A stretch of DNA of 64,000 nt from Zoroaster sp. YZ-2022 (GCA_029582265.1 CM055816.1:85153314-85217313), one strand, 5' to 3'; shown: positions 39,201-54,200, numbered from the stretch's first letter. Made by a program: numbers and translations. Notes: a model not told the origin generated them from the letters alone.

Positions 39201-42200
39201 ATACTGAATATAGAATATACTCAACATAGAATATACTGAATATAGAATATACTCAACATAGAATATACTGAATATAGAATATACTGAATATAGAATATAC
39301 TCAACATAGAATATACTGAATATAGAATATACTCAACATAGAATATACTGAATATAGAATATACTCAACATAGAATATACTGAATATAGAATATACTCAA
39401 CATAGAATATACTGAATATAGAATATACTCAACATAGAATATACTGAATATAGAATATACTCAACATAGAATATACTGAATATAGAATATACTGAATATA
39501 GAATATACTCAACATAGAATATACTGAATATAGAATATACTCAACATAGAATATACTGAATATAGAATATACTGAATATAGAATATACTGAATATAGAAT
39601 ATACTCAACATAGAATATACTGAATATAGAATATACTCAACATAGAATATAGAATATACTCAACATAGAATATACTGAATATAGAATATACTCAACATAG
39701 AATATACTGAATATAGAATATACTCAACATAGAATATACTGAATATAGAATATACTCAACATAGAATATATTGAATATAGAATATACTCAACATAGAATA
39801 TACTGAATATAGAATATACTCAACATAGAATATACTGAATATAGAATATACTCAACATAGAATATACTGACAAATATAAATAAAGACAGAGTGTGAGGGC
39901 AGTATTTAACATGATTCTGACCTCTAATAACCAATAAGTAAATAATCACATCAAATAATGTACATGTAGATATGCATTCCCCTTTATAAATGACTCAATT
40001 TAAAATCAATCATAAAAACATCTTTCATGCATACATACTACAAATAAGAGACACTACATTATTTAAACATTAAAAAGTGACAGATAAGCTTTATTAAAAG
40101 TGAAACGATTCCTTAAATGACATTAAACTTAAGAAGTTGTACCTATGCCACCACATAAATCTCCTGTAAATGGCTCAGGGCAATCACATTGTCCATTCCG
40201 ACAGACTCCACCATTCAAACATTTCTTGTCACATGTTGGAGCTGCAACAACCCAAAAAATAAAAACCATAAATCAATGTATGAATAAATGAATATATCTA
40301 TCAATCAATCAATCAATCAATAACACAGATAGCACTGGTCTACAGCCAAAATGCTTCCGAAACAAATGAAGTCAAACTTGACTAATTATGGGTCACTGAG
40401 AATGGAAATGATGCTTAAAATTGTTGATTGGCTCTAGTTTTCAAGATCTACATGTACATGTGTACACGTATGGGAATAGCGTATAATTCATGATTAAAAA
40501 TCTGCAATGTACACCATATACATAGTACGTAAAATGTAAAAACTTAAATATCTTGGAAACAGTAGCCAATCAGCAATTTTAATTGTCATATTTGAATTCA
40601 GCACATCAAAATCCATAATAAATAGCACATTTTATCTCCGAAGCAGACAACTTTTAAAGAACTGTTGACCAATGTAGTCAGCAACTCCATCAGACGCAGT
40701 CATTCAAATATTTTTTGTCAAAAGTAGGAACTAATAATAATAATAATAATGTGTGGACTTATATAGCGCACGTATCCACCAACTAAGTGGTGCTCAAGGC
40801 GCATTATATCATTACCCCTGCTCATAAGGCTCATAAATCATTCCTGAAACCATCTCAGCTCCCTGGGGAGTATACAGCTCAATTGCTGCCATTACAGCGC
40901 ATATAGGGCTAATCAACCAACTCTGCCCTCACAGGTATCCATTTAACCCCTGGGTGGAGAGAAGCAATTATGGTTAAGTGTCTTGCTCAAGGACACAAGT
41001 GTCACGGCCGGGATTCGAACCCACATTCTGCTGCTAACACCAGAACTTGAATCCGGTAAGCTAGACCGCTCGGCCACGACTACACCAACATAATACATTT
41101 GTTGGACAAGAATAGACAAAACAGTTTCAACTGTATTCATTTAGAAGTGGGTTCCATATATTGGAATATGAAAATTACATCTTATAAAAAAAATCCTATT
41201 CATAACTAGAAATACCCAACCACCTTCATAGAATGTAAGAATACATTAACCACCTGCAAGGATTTGCACTTGACTGTTATGACTAAGTGAGGAGGGCAAA
41301 AGTCATGGTACAGCCAAGCCTTCGAGAAGCCTGGCCAGGCCCAGACTACCTGGCCTCCTAATCTGTCTTTTGTGAGTCCTGATCCTGTTACAATTAGTAC
41401 CTGCTTCTGGAGGGCCCGGCCCGGCCCAGCCCAGCCAAGTAGAGCTCATTATAATGGCTGCAGTTGTGAACAAAAGACAGCTGAGGTGTCAGTCAAGTCT
41501 GTGTTAACAATAAGAGCTATTTGAGATCTATTCATTAGTAAAGGGACTTTTGTGCTCATCTAGGGGATTATATAGGCCTGGGCAAAGCTTTGGCCTGGCT
41601 GGGCTTCTAAAAGGCTTGGCTGTACCATGGATTTGGCCCTCCTCTCTAAGTAGAGCACTCTCCAAACTATTGTAATAGTAATCATCTTAGTTCAGACTAA
41701 TAGGAAACATTAACAACTGACTCCTTTTGTAATTGGCTTACCATTGAGGATTCCTTCTTTATATCGCACTGGATCTGCCCCTATAGCTTACCTAGTGAGA
41801 TGTTAAACACAGCACTGAGTGGCCCAACAGAGCATTTGTAAATCCCTTCATCGGATGCAATGATACCATTTATGACTACTGCAGTTGTCCTGGGGTTGAG
41901 GAAGTCAGCATACTTGTGCCCTGTACCACCTGCAACATCAGTTCAACAAATTTTAATCAACAAACTCAAAAGTCAAACAAATTGTTGTAATATTACCCTA
42001 ATCCCCTGATTGGCTGATCCATCGGTTCAATCCACTGCAGCGTACCTATCCTTACTGTATCCACAATGCTCAAGTGTCTTACTTACCCAGTCCTAATCCC
42101 CTGACTGGCTGATCCACCAGCCTAATCAACTGTAGGGTACCTATCCTTATTGTATCCACAATGCTCAAGTGTCTTACTTACCCAGTCCTAATCCCCTGAC

Positions 42201-45200
42201 TGGCTGATCCACCAGCCTAATCCACTGTAGAGTACCTATCTTTTCTGTATCCACAATGCTCAAGTATCTTACTTACCCAGTCCTAATCCCCTGACTGGCT
42301 GATCCATTGGTCCAATCCACTCCGGCGTTCCTATCCTTACTGGCCCAACGATGTCACATTCAACACTGTAACTTTGACCGATCTTTGGTTTGTTTGGAGT
42401 ACTTGGGTTCACATAGATATGGAAATCTGAATCCACTAGAAAAACAATACAAATTTACATACAATATCAGTTTAAACAATGGTTCAGGTTCGCATTTAAA
42501 AGGTTTCACTTTCTTCTAATCATTTTCATAAACACACTTTACACTGGACAGTAGAAGTTGTGACAAAGCATACATGTTTTCAAAAATGTAATAAATTTCC
42601 TGTTTTCACTTTTTGATTGGGAAAGAGGGGAAAGGGAGTTTTGAAAAAAAGAGTTGGTTTAAAAACTAAATGAGAAATGGGATTGTACTTACATGAATAT
42701 TGACAGAATTGTCCAACAAATCGTTCTTGGCATCTGCAGATGCCTTCTATACATAAACCATTGTTCTCACATTCCTGAAGACACTTGGGAACTAATAGAA
42801 AGAAACACCATGACAATAGACACATTACAATCATAACCTTCAGTTTATATTCTTGTGCTCTATCAATGGATATCAATTTATATATGAATGTATATATGGA
42901 TGCATATTAAGGTGTATATATACTACTCAAAACAATTTAGGGAACACCAGAATAATCTCAGTTAAAGCAAGATCATTTATTTCAGATAAACACAATGTTT
43001 CACAGAATTGATGAGAAACAACTGCACAATGAAACAGATGATAAAGGATGCATGTAGTGATTACATATTTCATGACATGACTACTGAAAGAGAGAGGGGG
43101 TTGCAAATGAAAATCCCGGTTCATGGAACATTTCAATAACGGGTGTGACCACCTCTTGCAGTAACATCCGGTGTTCCCTAAATTGTTTTGTTCCCTACAT
43201 TGTTTTGAGTAGTATATATATATCATGCTCACCTATAAATATACCCCTCATTTTTTACCATAGACTGAGTAGTGTTTGTTCTCTGTGGCCCAGCTTTACA
43301 GGTATAGATCCCAGAATCAATCTCATATATATCAATGTATACCAATGTATATCAAGGTATATCATATATATATACCCCTTATTCTTACCATAGACAGAGA
43401 GTACAGTGCTTGTATTCTGTGGCCCAGCTTCACAGTTATAGATCCCAGAATCAATCTCATATATATCAAGGTATACCAATGTATATCAAGGTATATCAAG
43501 GTATATCATATATATACCCCTTATTCTTACCATAGACAGAGAGTACAGTGCTTGTTCTCTGTGGTCCAGCCTCACAGGAATAGATCCCAGAATCAATCTC
43601 GTGGATATCTTGAATGGTCAGCATCGTAGAAAAACTGGTAACATTGGTTGCAAATATACGGCTGAAAACTACAACAAAATTGACCAATAATGGCAAACAT
43701 GAGAACATGTGACTGTAAAACATATTTTTATCTGTAAAAACAATGCCTTTTCAGAAGCAAAAACATCCTGAATGTTTAACAATAAATATTACGTACTGTA
43801 CCCCCCCCAAATTTCCAGTGCCGCCCCCCCAGGTGCCCCCACGAAAAATCCCGATAGTGCCCCTTTAAAAAAAAAGCATGACCCCTACCACTGAAAAACC
43901 AATACCCCCCCCCACTGAAAAGCAATGCCCACTGTGCCCCCTTCCTCCCACTGAAAAAGTCCTTGCTACGCCGCTGGATACAATACAGGCTACTTCTTTC
44001 TTTCCTTGGTGGCTACTTCTCTTCTTTCAAGAAAATTTTCAGGCAAAGGGAGATTTGTAAAAAAAATCCTGAGAAATTGCAGGCCAAGAGAACTTCAACA
44101 CATTAGCGAAGAGGTGGGGTCAGTGGACATGATGGATCCAGTTAAACTCATCATTTCTCAAGTAAAATTTTTGAAATTGTGTTTTTGCATTCACTTCATT
44201 CATGTGGGGAGACCAATATCGGTAGAGTCTGGTACCTTACCTTCATCCTTTTGTCCAATAGGCACACCATACTGGTTATACCAGATAGGATGTTCATACG
44301 CATTGGTACCAGCTGCTTCACATAGATAAGATACTTCACTTCCTACGATAGGATTGAAGGTCGGACCGATGGTAACATTCAAACTGAATGGTCTCCCAGC
44401 TAGTCAAGAATACAACCATAATTTGAAATTTAGTCAATTTATAAAGTCATTTGAGAACACTTTTGCTTAACCCTCCTACTACAAGGGTCAAAATCAGTCA
44501 AAATGTTGATATACACTGTCAAACCTTAAGTGTAGTAAGTACATTTATAGGTCAAAATGAGTTGACTGTTTTTGACTGGTAAAAGCATTGTCTGGTATTG
44601 TTCAGGGTGGTCAAAATTACAGTAAAAACCAGTCAGAAATGCCCCTGTGTGCACATTTGGGTCAACAGTCAAAACAGTCAGTTGACTGATTTTGACCACT
44701 ATAGCAACTTGCCACTAAAGTGCAGTTATAGTAGGAGGGATAATACAAAATAAAACTAGAAATAAGTACATAGAATATATGAGGTGAAGAGACATATTAC
44801 GTGACTATTTTCAGATGCTATCCTTGCCTTCATTCAAATTCCTTCGTGTCTGTCTGATTGCAAGAACAATCTTAAGTTCAGTATGATGTAAAAGTGTTGA
44901 CAGTATTATGTACATGTACTGTTAATTATTGTCGATTCATAAATGCCCAAGACAGTTAAGATAATTTGATTGGATGAAACATGATCATCCAATAACCAAA
45001 CAGCAAGTATGTGAGTATACACCAAGTATGCAAGTATATGCACCATGCAGGAATGAACCAATCAGAGTGTAGAAGTTTGTATCACGTGACGCAAACTCAT
45101 GGGCCAAGTTGGAATATAATCTGTTCTCAAATATTGGATTTGTCAATTTTTTGCAAGTATGCACCATGCAGGAATGAACCAATCAGAGCGTAGAAGTTTG

Positions 45201-48200
45201 TATCACGTGACACGAACTCACGGGCCAAATTGGAATATAATCTGTTCTCAAACGTTGGATTTGTCAATTTTTTGGCAATTATGAACCATGCGGGAATGAA
45301 CCAATCAGAGTGTAGAAGTTTGTATCATATCACATGACGTGAACTCACAGGCCAAGTTGAAATATAATCTGTTCTCAAATGTTGCATTTGTAAATTTCTT
45401 TGTCTGTCTCTTTTTCAATACATGAATGGGAATAAAAGGTCAACACTTAGTCTTTTTTTACAGAATAAAAATCTTTGAGTCATGGCCACGTGGTCATAAT
45501 CTTCATTCTGTATAGTAAAGACTACTTCCCTTAATGTTTAACCCTAACCCCTTGATACTTACTGCTGGTAACGGCCTCAATCCTTCAAAATCAACCGATA
45601 TGAGTTTATGGAGGATCCCTACTACCTCAATCCTTCAAAATCAACCGATATGAGTTTATGAAGGATCCCTACTACCTCAATCCTTCAAAATCAACCGATA
45701 TGAGTTTATGGAGGATCCCTGCTACCTCAATTCTTAAAAATCAACCGATATGATTTTATGCAGAATCCGTACTATTTCCAATCCTTTAAAATCAACTGAT
45801 ATACATCATTGATTTTTGGTAGGCTAAGTCAATGGAACTTCAAATCCTACCTCAATCCTACAAAATCATTCAAATCCTCTGGTTGATTTTGAAGGATTTA
45901 GGATGGTTAGGGTTAATATGTACATGTATTTGAATTGGATGACACTGAATATCTTGACTCTTAAATCCTACAAATCAAATCTATATTTACCATTTATCTG
46001 ACAGAAGTCTCCTGAATAGCCATCAGGACAGAGACACACATCATTGATACAGGCTCCACCATTAATACACTGAGGAAAGCAAACGGCAGCTGATGTAGAA
46101 GAAAATAACAAAGTTATATTATCAGTAAATAACTAATCTTGTGTTACTTTGTTGAGGGTACAGCCTTTTTATAATCCATGTTAAATCAAAGCTCATGGTT
46201 TTTCCATAATTATACACGACAAAATTCAGTGTAAACGAACCTTTTTATTCCATAAAATGTTTCATCATGATTTGAAAACAAGATTTGTAAGAAAATTTGT
46301 ATTCATTTATTTATTAATTTGTATACAAATGTTGCCAGTATAAGAGAGTTTTGAAACTGTCTGTCTACAGTTGCATAATTTAGATATTCATAAAGGATGT
46401 TTCTCAGAGAGAATATTATTTTGTTTAACCAGTTCGCGTCGGAGGCCGTGTATACACGCAATTTTTTTTTTGCACCACGGATCGGAGAGCGTCTAAACAC
46501 GCCATAGGAAACTCCGCAATATTTATATGCATGCTCGGTTTACGTGGCAACGAGCTGAGCGTACAGTGACATGCTCGGTAGACGTGGCCACGCGCTGTAG
46601 AAGCTTCCATTAACGTGTTTGTGAGGGGAAAAGAAACCCGCACAGGGGCCCAGAAATTTTTTTTCATTCCCGACGCGAACTGGTTAAGACATTTCCGTTG
46701 CAAAGCAGTTCAGAGCATAAATGAGTCACTGTCTTGTAGTTCTGGGACGGTTAACTGATCGAAACTGTTTATAAATTTGCTAACCGGCTAAAAATACAAC
46801 CAACACTTTTGCCATCCATTTTGTTGTTCCAGACTTTCTTTTTTGACATAATGGTTATTAAACAATCATTGCAGGAAGTTTATTGATGCTTTTTTGATTG
46901 AAAATGTATACGACATAAAACACAATAAAGGGGGCCACTTTCCTACCGTCACGTTAGCAGTTTTTCTAATGGTTGTAATTTTTTTTTAAATATCTGAAAC
47001 CACCCAAAAAGACTTTCAACATTTGAATAGACATGCATGCTTATCCTAAAGATAATTTGAGTTGATTATTACTATTATTTTTTTAATTACCCTAAAATTT
47101 CCATCAACAAATGGACGGAAAAGTGAGGTAACTTTTTCCGTCCAATTTTTATGGAAATTTGAGGGTGAAAAAAATAAATAAAAAAATAAAAAAATAAAAT
47201 AAATCAACTCAAATTAGTTCTAGTATAAGCCTGCATGTCCATTCACATGTTGAAACACTTTTTGGTCAGTTTCAGGTACTTAAAAATAAATAACAACCAT
47301 TGGAAAAACTGCTAACGTGACGGATGCAAAGTGGCCCCCTTTATTGTGTTTTATGTCATACACATTGTGTCATTTGCCGATGACCTAGTTTGTTTGGCCA
47401 TCAGGTGCCGATTTTCAGTTAACCGGTTAACCATGAAAGATTGGATTAAACGGTGTAACAGTGAACTAACTGGTAACTCTCAGCACTTAATACTTTATAG
47501 AGGTATTACCTGATACTGTGATTGGGTAGAAGTTAGTGACTGGTCCAACCGAACAGCTATATACTCCTTGTTTATCTGGTGTCATGTTGAAGATAGTCAG
47601 CTCATTTATGAAATCATTCACTGAGTGAGTCAACACTTCCTGGCCTGCAATTGTCACAAACAAAAACCTTTTTGAAAAAAAGCCCAAAGAAAATTGTCCT
47701 TAAAGCTTGTTACGTACAATCAAATCTCATGTGGATAAAGAAATATCTTAAGAAACTAATTTGTGACAAACTAAATTTCAGTTCATCATGTTAACATATA
47801 TTATTTAAAAAAAGCCAACCTATGACAAGAAACTGGAGACTGTTTATTTGGCCTAACCTATTATGTTATAAAAGTACAAATTTTGTACCCTTAATCGCAA
47901 CATTTGTTCTAACTTTCAGAAATGATGAAAATGATGTATACTTTGAGTTTACCAAGTGTCTGCAGAAAAAACTTCACAGATGGGATTTAAACCCACATCT
48001 TCCATTAATATTCAGAAGCATTGAATATTACTCAAACTTGAAATGTTTGTTCTAGCTGCCAGCGAGACAGGGAGGGATAGATGTTCTTCCGTTAACTGCA
48101 GCAACTTTCAATATTCAAAACATTGCAAATGTCAGGTTGATCATACAAATATCCTAGCTGCCAAACATTACCTGGTGTTGAAGTTATGACACTACCCGAT

Positions 48201-51200
48201 TCGTCTCTCCATACAGGATTCATGTATATCTCATTAGCTTTTACCTCACATCGGTACGTTACATTCTCTCCTTGTCTAGGCTCTCGGTCCAAGTCTGGTG
48301 TGATGATTAGGGTGAGTCCGTCACCAGACAAGTCCACTATAAAAAATAAAAGTGTAAGATAAATATTTATCATTTAAAGATATATCGTTCGTGTTTGGCT
48401 CAAGAAACCCCCAAAAATAGAATTTAAAAAGCAAACAAATATTGCGAGATAATATCGTCAACATTTAAATCTATTTTTTACAAACACAGGTGTTATATCT
48501 TTAATAAGAATCCACTTGCTCAATATTCTGTTTGTATGTGTAACAACTTATGCATGTCTTCATTATGTAGGGTACTATATATTCAAGATTCTATTCATCA
48601 TGTTAAAAAACAAATTAAATTTGTAGACCAGATTAATTACATTAGACCCCCCCCCCCCCCCAAAAAGTCTCTGGTTTCCAGAATTAACTGGTAATCAGAA
48701 AGACAAACCTGATATGGCTTTATCCCTCCTATTACTGCAAGGGTCAAAATCAGTCAAAATGTTGATATACTTGCCAAGGTATATCTAGTGCACTTAAAAG
48801 TCAAACACTGTCAAACCTTATGTGTAGTAAGTACATTTACAGGTCAAAATGAGTCAACCGTTTTTGACTGGTAAAAGCATTGTCTTGTATTGTTGGTGGT
48901 CATCAAAATGACAGTAAAAACCAGTCAAAAATGCCTGTGTGCACATTTGGGTCAACACTCAAAACAGGCGGTTGACTGGTTTTAACCACTATAGCCGCTT
49001 GCCACTAAAGTTCAGCTACATACAGTAGGAGGGTTAAGTCATAATATGTGACCAAATTCCAAGCAAGCCAGTATTACTCTCCATGTTAATGCCTTGATAC
49101 AAGACACAGACTAGTCTAGGTCCCTGTCCTCTGGTCTGTGTATTGATGGGAAGTGAACAGATTACTCTCCATGTTAATGCCTTGATACAAGACACAGACT
49201 AGTCTAGATCCCTAGTCTAGTTCCCTATCTGTGTTTTGAGGGTTAAGCATTGTATTTATTACCTGGTATGTCACAAGATTCTCCTGCATATCCAGAGATA
49301 CATCTGCATTCTCCATTCATACACACTCCTCCATTCAAACAAGGCTCAACACAAGTTTCCCCTGTACAGGAATAATAACCAAATGAGATCAAACTCAATC
49401 AAGTCATTCTAAATATAACACCATAATTTTTTAAGTAAAGAGAACACAATATGAGGAGGCTATTTGACTTGGGTAAAACACAAGAGTCTACCCATGTCAA
49501 ATGCAGTGCAATCCTATTGTCTTCGCTATACTTCAACAATAAACATTACCTTGCAAAGCCTCCGGTTTCTTGTCATATGGTCGGCTTCAAAATCAGTGTG
49601 GTAACGCAGTTTTTTGGGGTGTTTTTTTGGTAATTTTTTTTTTTTTTGCCAACAGGGAAATTTCCCATATACAAAGTATGTTGGCTAAGAGGCCTCACAA
49701 ATCTGGCAAACGTTCATACCCCTCAACTTCCTGGGAAGTATACAGCCCCAGCAGCCTGTTAGGCGCTCAACAACTAATCAAACACAATTACCATCTCTGC
49801 CCTCACAGGTCCCCATTTATACTCCTGGGTGAAGAGAAGCAATTTATGGTGAAGTGTCTTGCTCAAGGACACAAGTACCGCAACCGGCACGGATAGAATT
49901 CGAACCCACATTCTGACGACTCAGCCACCAGTCCGGTGCACTAGACCGCTTGGTCATGACTCTCCAACTAGAGATATCAACCCTATATATGATTTTCAAA
50001 CACTATAACTGTATGCATATTTCAACCAACTGTTTATATACCCATACTGATAGGTCCACCTTTAGTTCACATATATTAACCATTGACCTAATGCAGTGTA
50101 AGGTGTGGTCTTAACAAGTCAGAAGTCTACCTACATGTAGATAATGTTTGTACATGGATGTCTTTTTGCCATTGCTCTCTCTGTCGGCATAATTAATTTG
50201 TTGCTTAATGTTGTCTTTTCCATCCTAACTTGCTTCAGCGGCCCTCCAGTGGTGTAACGGGGTCAGGGGATGGGGGTGTAACGAGGTATATAATGTTTAA
50301 TGGGTTTCTTGTGGTAGGACGGCCTTGTAGAGGTGCTGGTCACCTGTTCTATCTTACCACTCACTGGCTTTGTTGGTGGGGGATGGGGTGTAACGAGGTA
50401 TATTATTTAGTGGGTTTCTTGTGGTAGGATGGCCTTAGTAGAGGTGCTGGTCACCTGTTCTATCTTACCACTCACTGGCTTTGTTTAAAATGAATTTTTG
50501 TGTATTTTTTGTTTTTTAGGGTTTGGTTTTATATTTAATTGATGTATTCTGATTGCCAGGGTAAAATGTAATAAAATAAAACGAAGTGTGTCAGCCTGCT
50601 GTAATCCATACCACGGCATTGTACTCTAAATACACGCACACAAAACAAGCTTGGTTACAGGTTTTGCTCCCCCTGCCCGGCCTGCCATGGGGCATCATGC
50701 TCCCCCTGCCCGGCCTGCCGTGGGGCATCATGCTCCCCCTGCCCGGCCTGCCGTGGGGCATCATGCTCCCCCTGCCCGGCCTGCCGTGGGGCATCATGGG
50801 ATAGGAGTTTCCACACAAAACTAGTTCCTGGGAAAACTAGATGCAATCTTAAACTAGATGCAGGCAAACCATCAGCAGTGGGGAGAACGCACAAACACTA
50901 AGGTTCGTGCTGAAGATACAGTTCTCTCACATGCCAGTTACATGTAAGTCTTCCAGACTGCACTGGTTCTTTTTGAGACCTTGTACATCAGTTTGTGGAA
51001 CAAAACGTCATGAATGGCCAAATCCATTGTGCATGGAGTACTATGCCGTTGACTAGGTTAGTACACGAGCGGCACACTTCATGTAGGTAATAGACTTCTG
51101 GTACTGTGCCGTGGACTAGGTTATGTACACGAGCGGCACACTTCATGTAGGTAATAGACTTCTGGTACTATGCCGTGGACTAGGTTAGTAGACGAGCGGC

Positions 51201-54200
51201 ACACTTCATGTAGGTAAGAGACTTCTGGTGCTGTGCCGTGGACTAGGTTATGTACACGAGCGGCACACTTCATGTAGGTAATAGACTTCTGGTACTGTGC
51301 CGTGGACTAGGTTATGTACACGAGCGGCACACTTCATGTAGGTAAGAGACTTCTGGTGCTGTGCCGTGGACTAGGTTAGTAGACGAGTGGCACACTTCAT
51401 GTAGGTAATAGACTTCTGGTACTGTGCCGTGGACTAGGTTATGTACACGAGCGGCACACTTCATGTAGGTAATAGACTTCTGGTACTATGCCGTGGACTA
51501 GGTTATGTACACGAGCGGCACACTTCATGTAGGTAATAGACTTCTGGTACTATGCCGTGGACTAGGTTAGTAGACGAGCGGCACACTTCATGTAGGTAAT
51601 AGACTTCTGGTACTGTGCCGTGGACTAGGTTATGTACACGAGCGGCACACTTCATGTAGGTAATAGACTTCTGGTACTATGCCGTGGACTAGGTTAGTAC
51701 ACGAGTGGCACACCTCATGTAGGTAATAGACTTCTGGTACTGTGCCGTGGACTAGGTTAGTACACGAGTGGCACACCTCATGTAGGTAATAGACTTCTGG
51801 TACTGTGCCGTGGACTAGGTTAGTACACGAGTGGCACACCTCATGTAGGTAATAGACTTCTGGTGCTGTGCCGTGGACTAGGTTATGTACACAAGTGGCA
51901 CACTTCATGTAGGTAATAGACTTCTGGTACTATGCCGTGGACTAGGTTATGTACACAAGTGGCACACTTCATGTAGGTAATAGACTTCTGGTACTATGCC
52001 GTGGACTAGGTTATGTACACAAGTGGCACACTTCATGTAGGTAATAGACTTCTGGTACTATGCCGTGGACTAGGTTATGTACACAAGTGGCACACTTCAT
52101 GTAGGTAATAGACTTCTGGTACTATGCCGTGGACTAGGTTATGTACACAAGTGGCACACTTCATGTAGGTAGACTTCTGGTACATGCAGTGGACTAGGTT
52201 ATATACAGCGCGGCACACTTCATGTACAAGGTAATAGACTTCTGGTACTATGCCGTGGACTAGGTTATATACACAAGTGGCACATTTCATGTAGGTAACA
52301 GACTCCTGTTATTACTTACTCCTTGCTATGATAATTATTTCCGTGGTGAGTGGACCAACTTTGCAGGTGTATGTTCCAGTGTCTGCCGCCGTCACAGATG
52401 AGATGAACAGCTTGTTGTTAGTAGACGATTGCTTACTGTAAATATTGTTAATTCCACCTAATAATAAAGAAATAAACAGAGAATTAGCTGTTGTAAACTG
52501 TTAACAAGATGCTTCTTGAAACCTCTTCTTTTGTGTTCATTTCACACCTGACTAACTTCTGCTCACTCTTGTGTTTATATATGTATGTGTGCATGTTTGT
52601 ATATCATCCATTATGCCTTTAAGAAATAACCTGCTAGGTTTGAAACAAGGCCATTAAATACTATCTCATTATCAAGATAAATAAGGCCAGAGGTCCCATT
52701 TGGGCCCATTGCGCAATCATTAAACTACTGAAAGACAATTCAATGGTCAAATGATTGAGAGGATAGTTTTGTCAATGCTTGAATGCACCCAGCCAAACTG
52801 GCCCTCCTGGGTCAGACAAAAGGCCTATTAAGGGATTACTGTCTATTGTGTAGGGAGGATTAGAGGAGGATTAGAGGAGGATTAGCAGTGGCAGTGCCAT
52901 TGATGTTCCAGACTACCATAGCTGTATTGCTTTCAAATCTGGTAAATGAATGAAGCAAGCTAAATGAATAGTTTGGGCCAATAGTTTAACAATTGCTGAA
53001 TGAATAAACACTATATGGACAGATGCTTAATAGTCATAATAACAGGACACCCATTCAGAGCAGTAGCTATTCTTAAAGGATTATCAATGCTTTGAATGGA
53101 AAACTAACAAGTTTACAATTGTAAGTAAATACTGTTTGTGGTGACACCATGTGAAATTCTCAATTGAGTAGTAATTACTTCTGAAAAGAACTGGCAGTTA
53201 CAAGGGCACTTGCTATGTGAATCAGAAACACAAGGGTAAACCCTACTCTTCCACGATAAGTGCATTACGTGCATTACTTCAATAATCTAGTACACAGGAC
53301 CTACGGCTTAACGTCTCATCCGAAGGGTGAAGCAATTATGGTTCGGTGTCTTGCTCAAGGATACAAGTGCTGTGACAAGCCAGGTTCAAACCCACATTCT
53401 GACAACACCAGAACTTGAGTCTGATGCACTAGACTGCTTGGCCACAACACTCCACAAATGCTAAAATGTGCATTCTATTTTGTCATTTAAACTGTCCGCA
53501 AATGGAACTGCCAAATCTAATCTCCTAGTGTACTTGTTGGAATACTTTGATAGCTTATAACTGACCTTGTTCTTTTGAGTAGATAACATTTCCATTTGGA
53601 CCGACCCATATTGGGTTTCTGTAGCGACTTGAGCCACGTATTTCACACAGGATACGCATGTTATCTCCTATTGTAGGATTCTGTCCCTTCTGAATTCGGA
53701 TACGGAAAATGGAATCTTCACTGACTGTAAACAAGAAAAATAAAAAAATTAAAAAATGAGGTTGTAGAAGAAGACAATGAAACTAATGATCACAAAAGCA
53801 TAAGCAGATGTTGAATCTACTTCTGCACAAATTATTAGAAATGAGAATATTTGTCCACTTTAGTAAAATTATACAAAATATTTAAGTGATCAAAATGAGA
53901 TCAAATTATGACAGTGAATAAAAATTTCCTATGATATAGATTTTGCTAGGAATAAAGACATGATACTATTAACCATGCATTGGTTTCAAAATCGGTGCGG
54001 TTACATTTTTGTATATATATATTTTTAATTTTAATTTGTTTGGGCAAACAGTGAAGTACATGATACATGTATACACGGTTATTGGAACCAAATTAAATTA
54101 TGCTTAACTATAGATGATGTAACCAATGACATCACATGTTTACAAAAGAGCCTCAAAGGTCAAACTGCGCCAGGCCCAAAATGTAAACTGGTCTATGACA

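Noticed and set aside
43391..43460. A real extra Ig second-half exon
   Set aside because: No acceptor and the N-terminal strand part is missing; treated as partial duplicate.
44006..44329. 107-codon plus-strand frame
   Set aside because: Antisense to Ig exon e19; no domain of its own.
46425..46703. 92-codon minus-strand frame
   Set aside because: Overlaps repeat-like sequence with long T runs and shows no domain.
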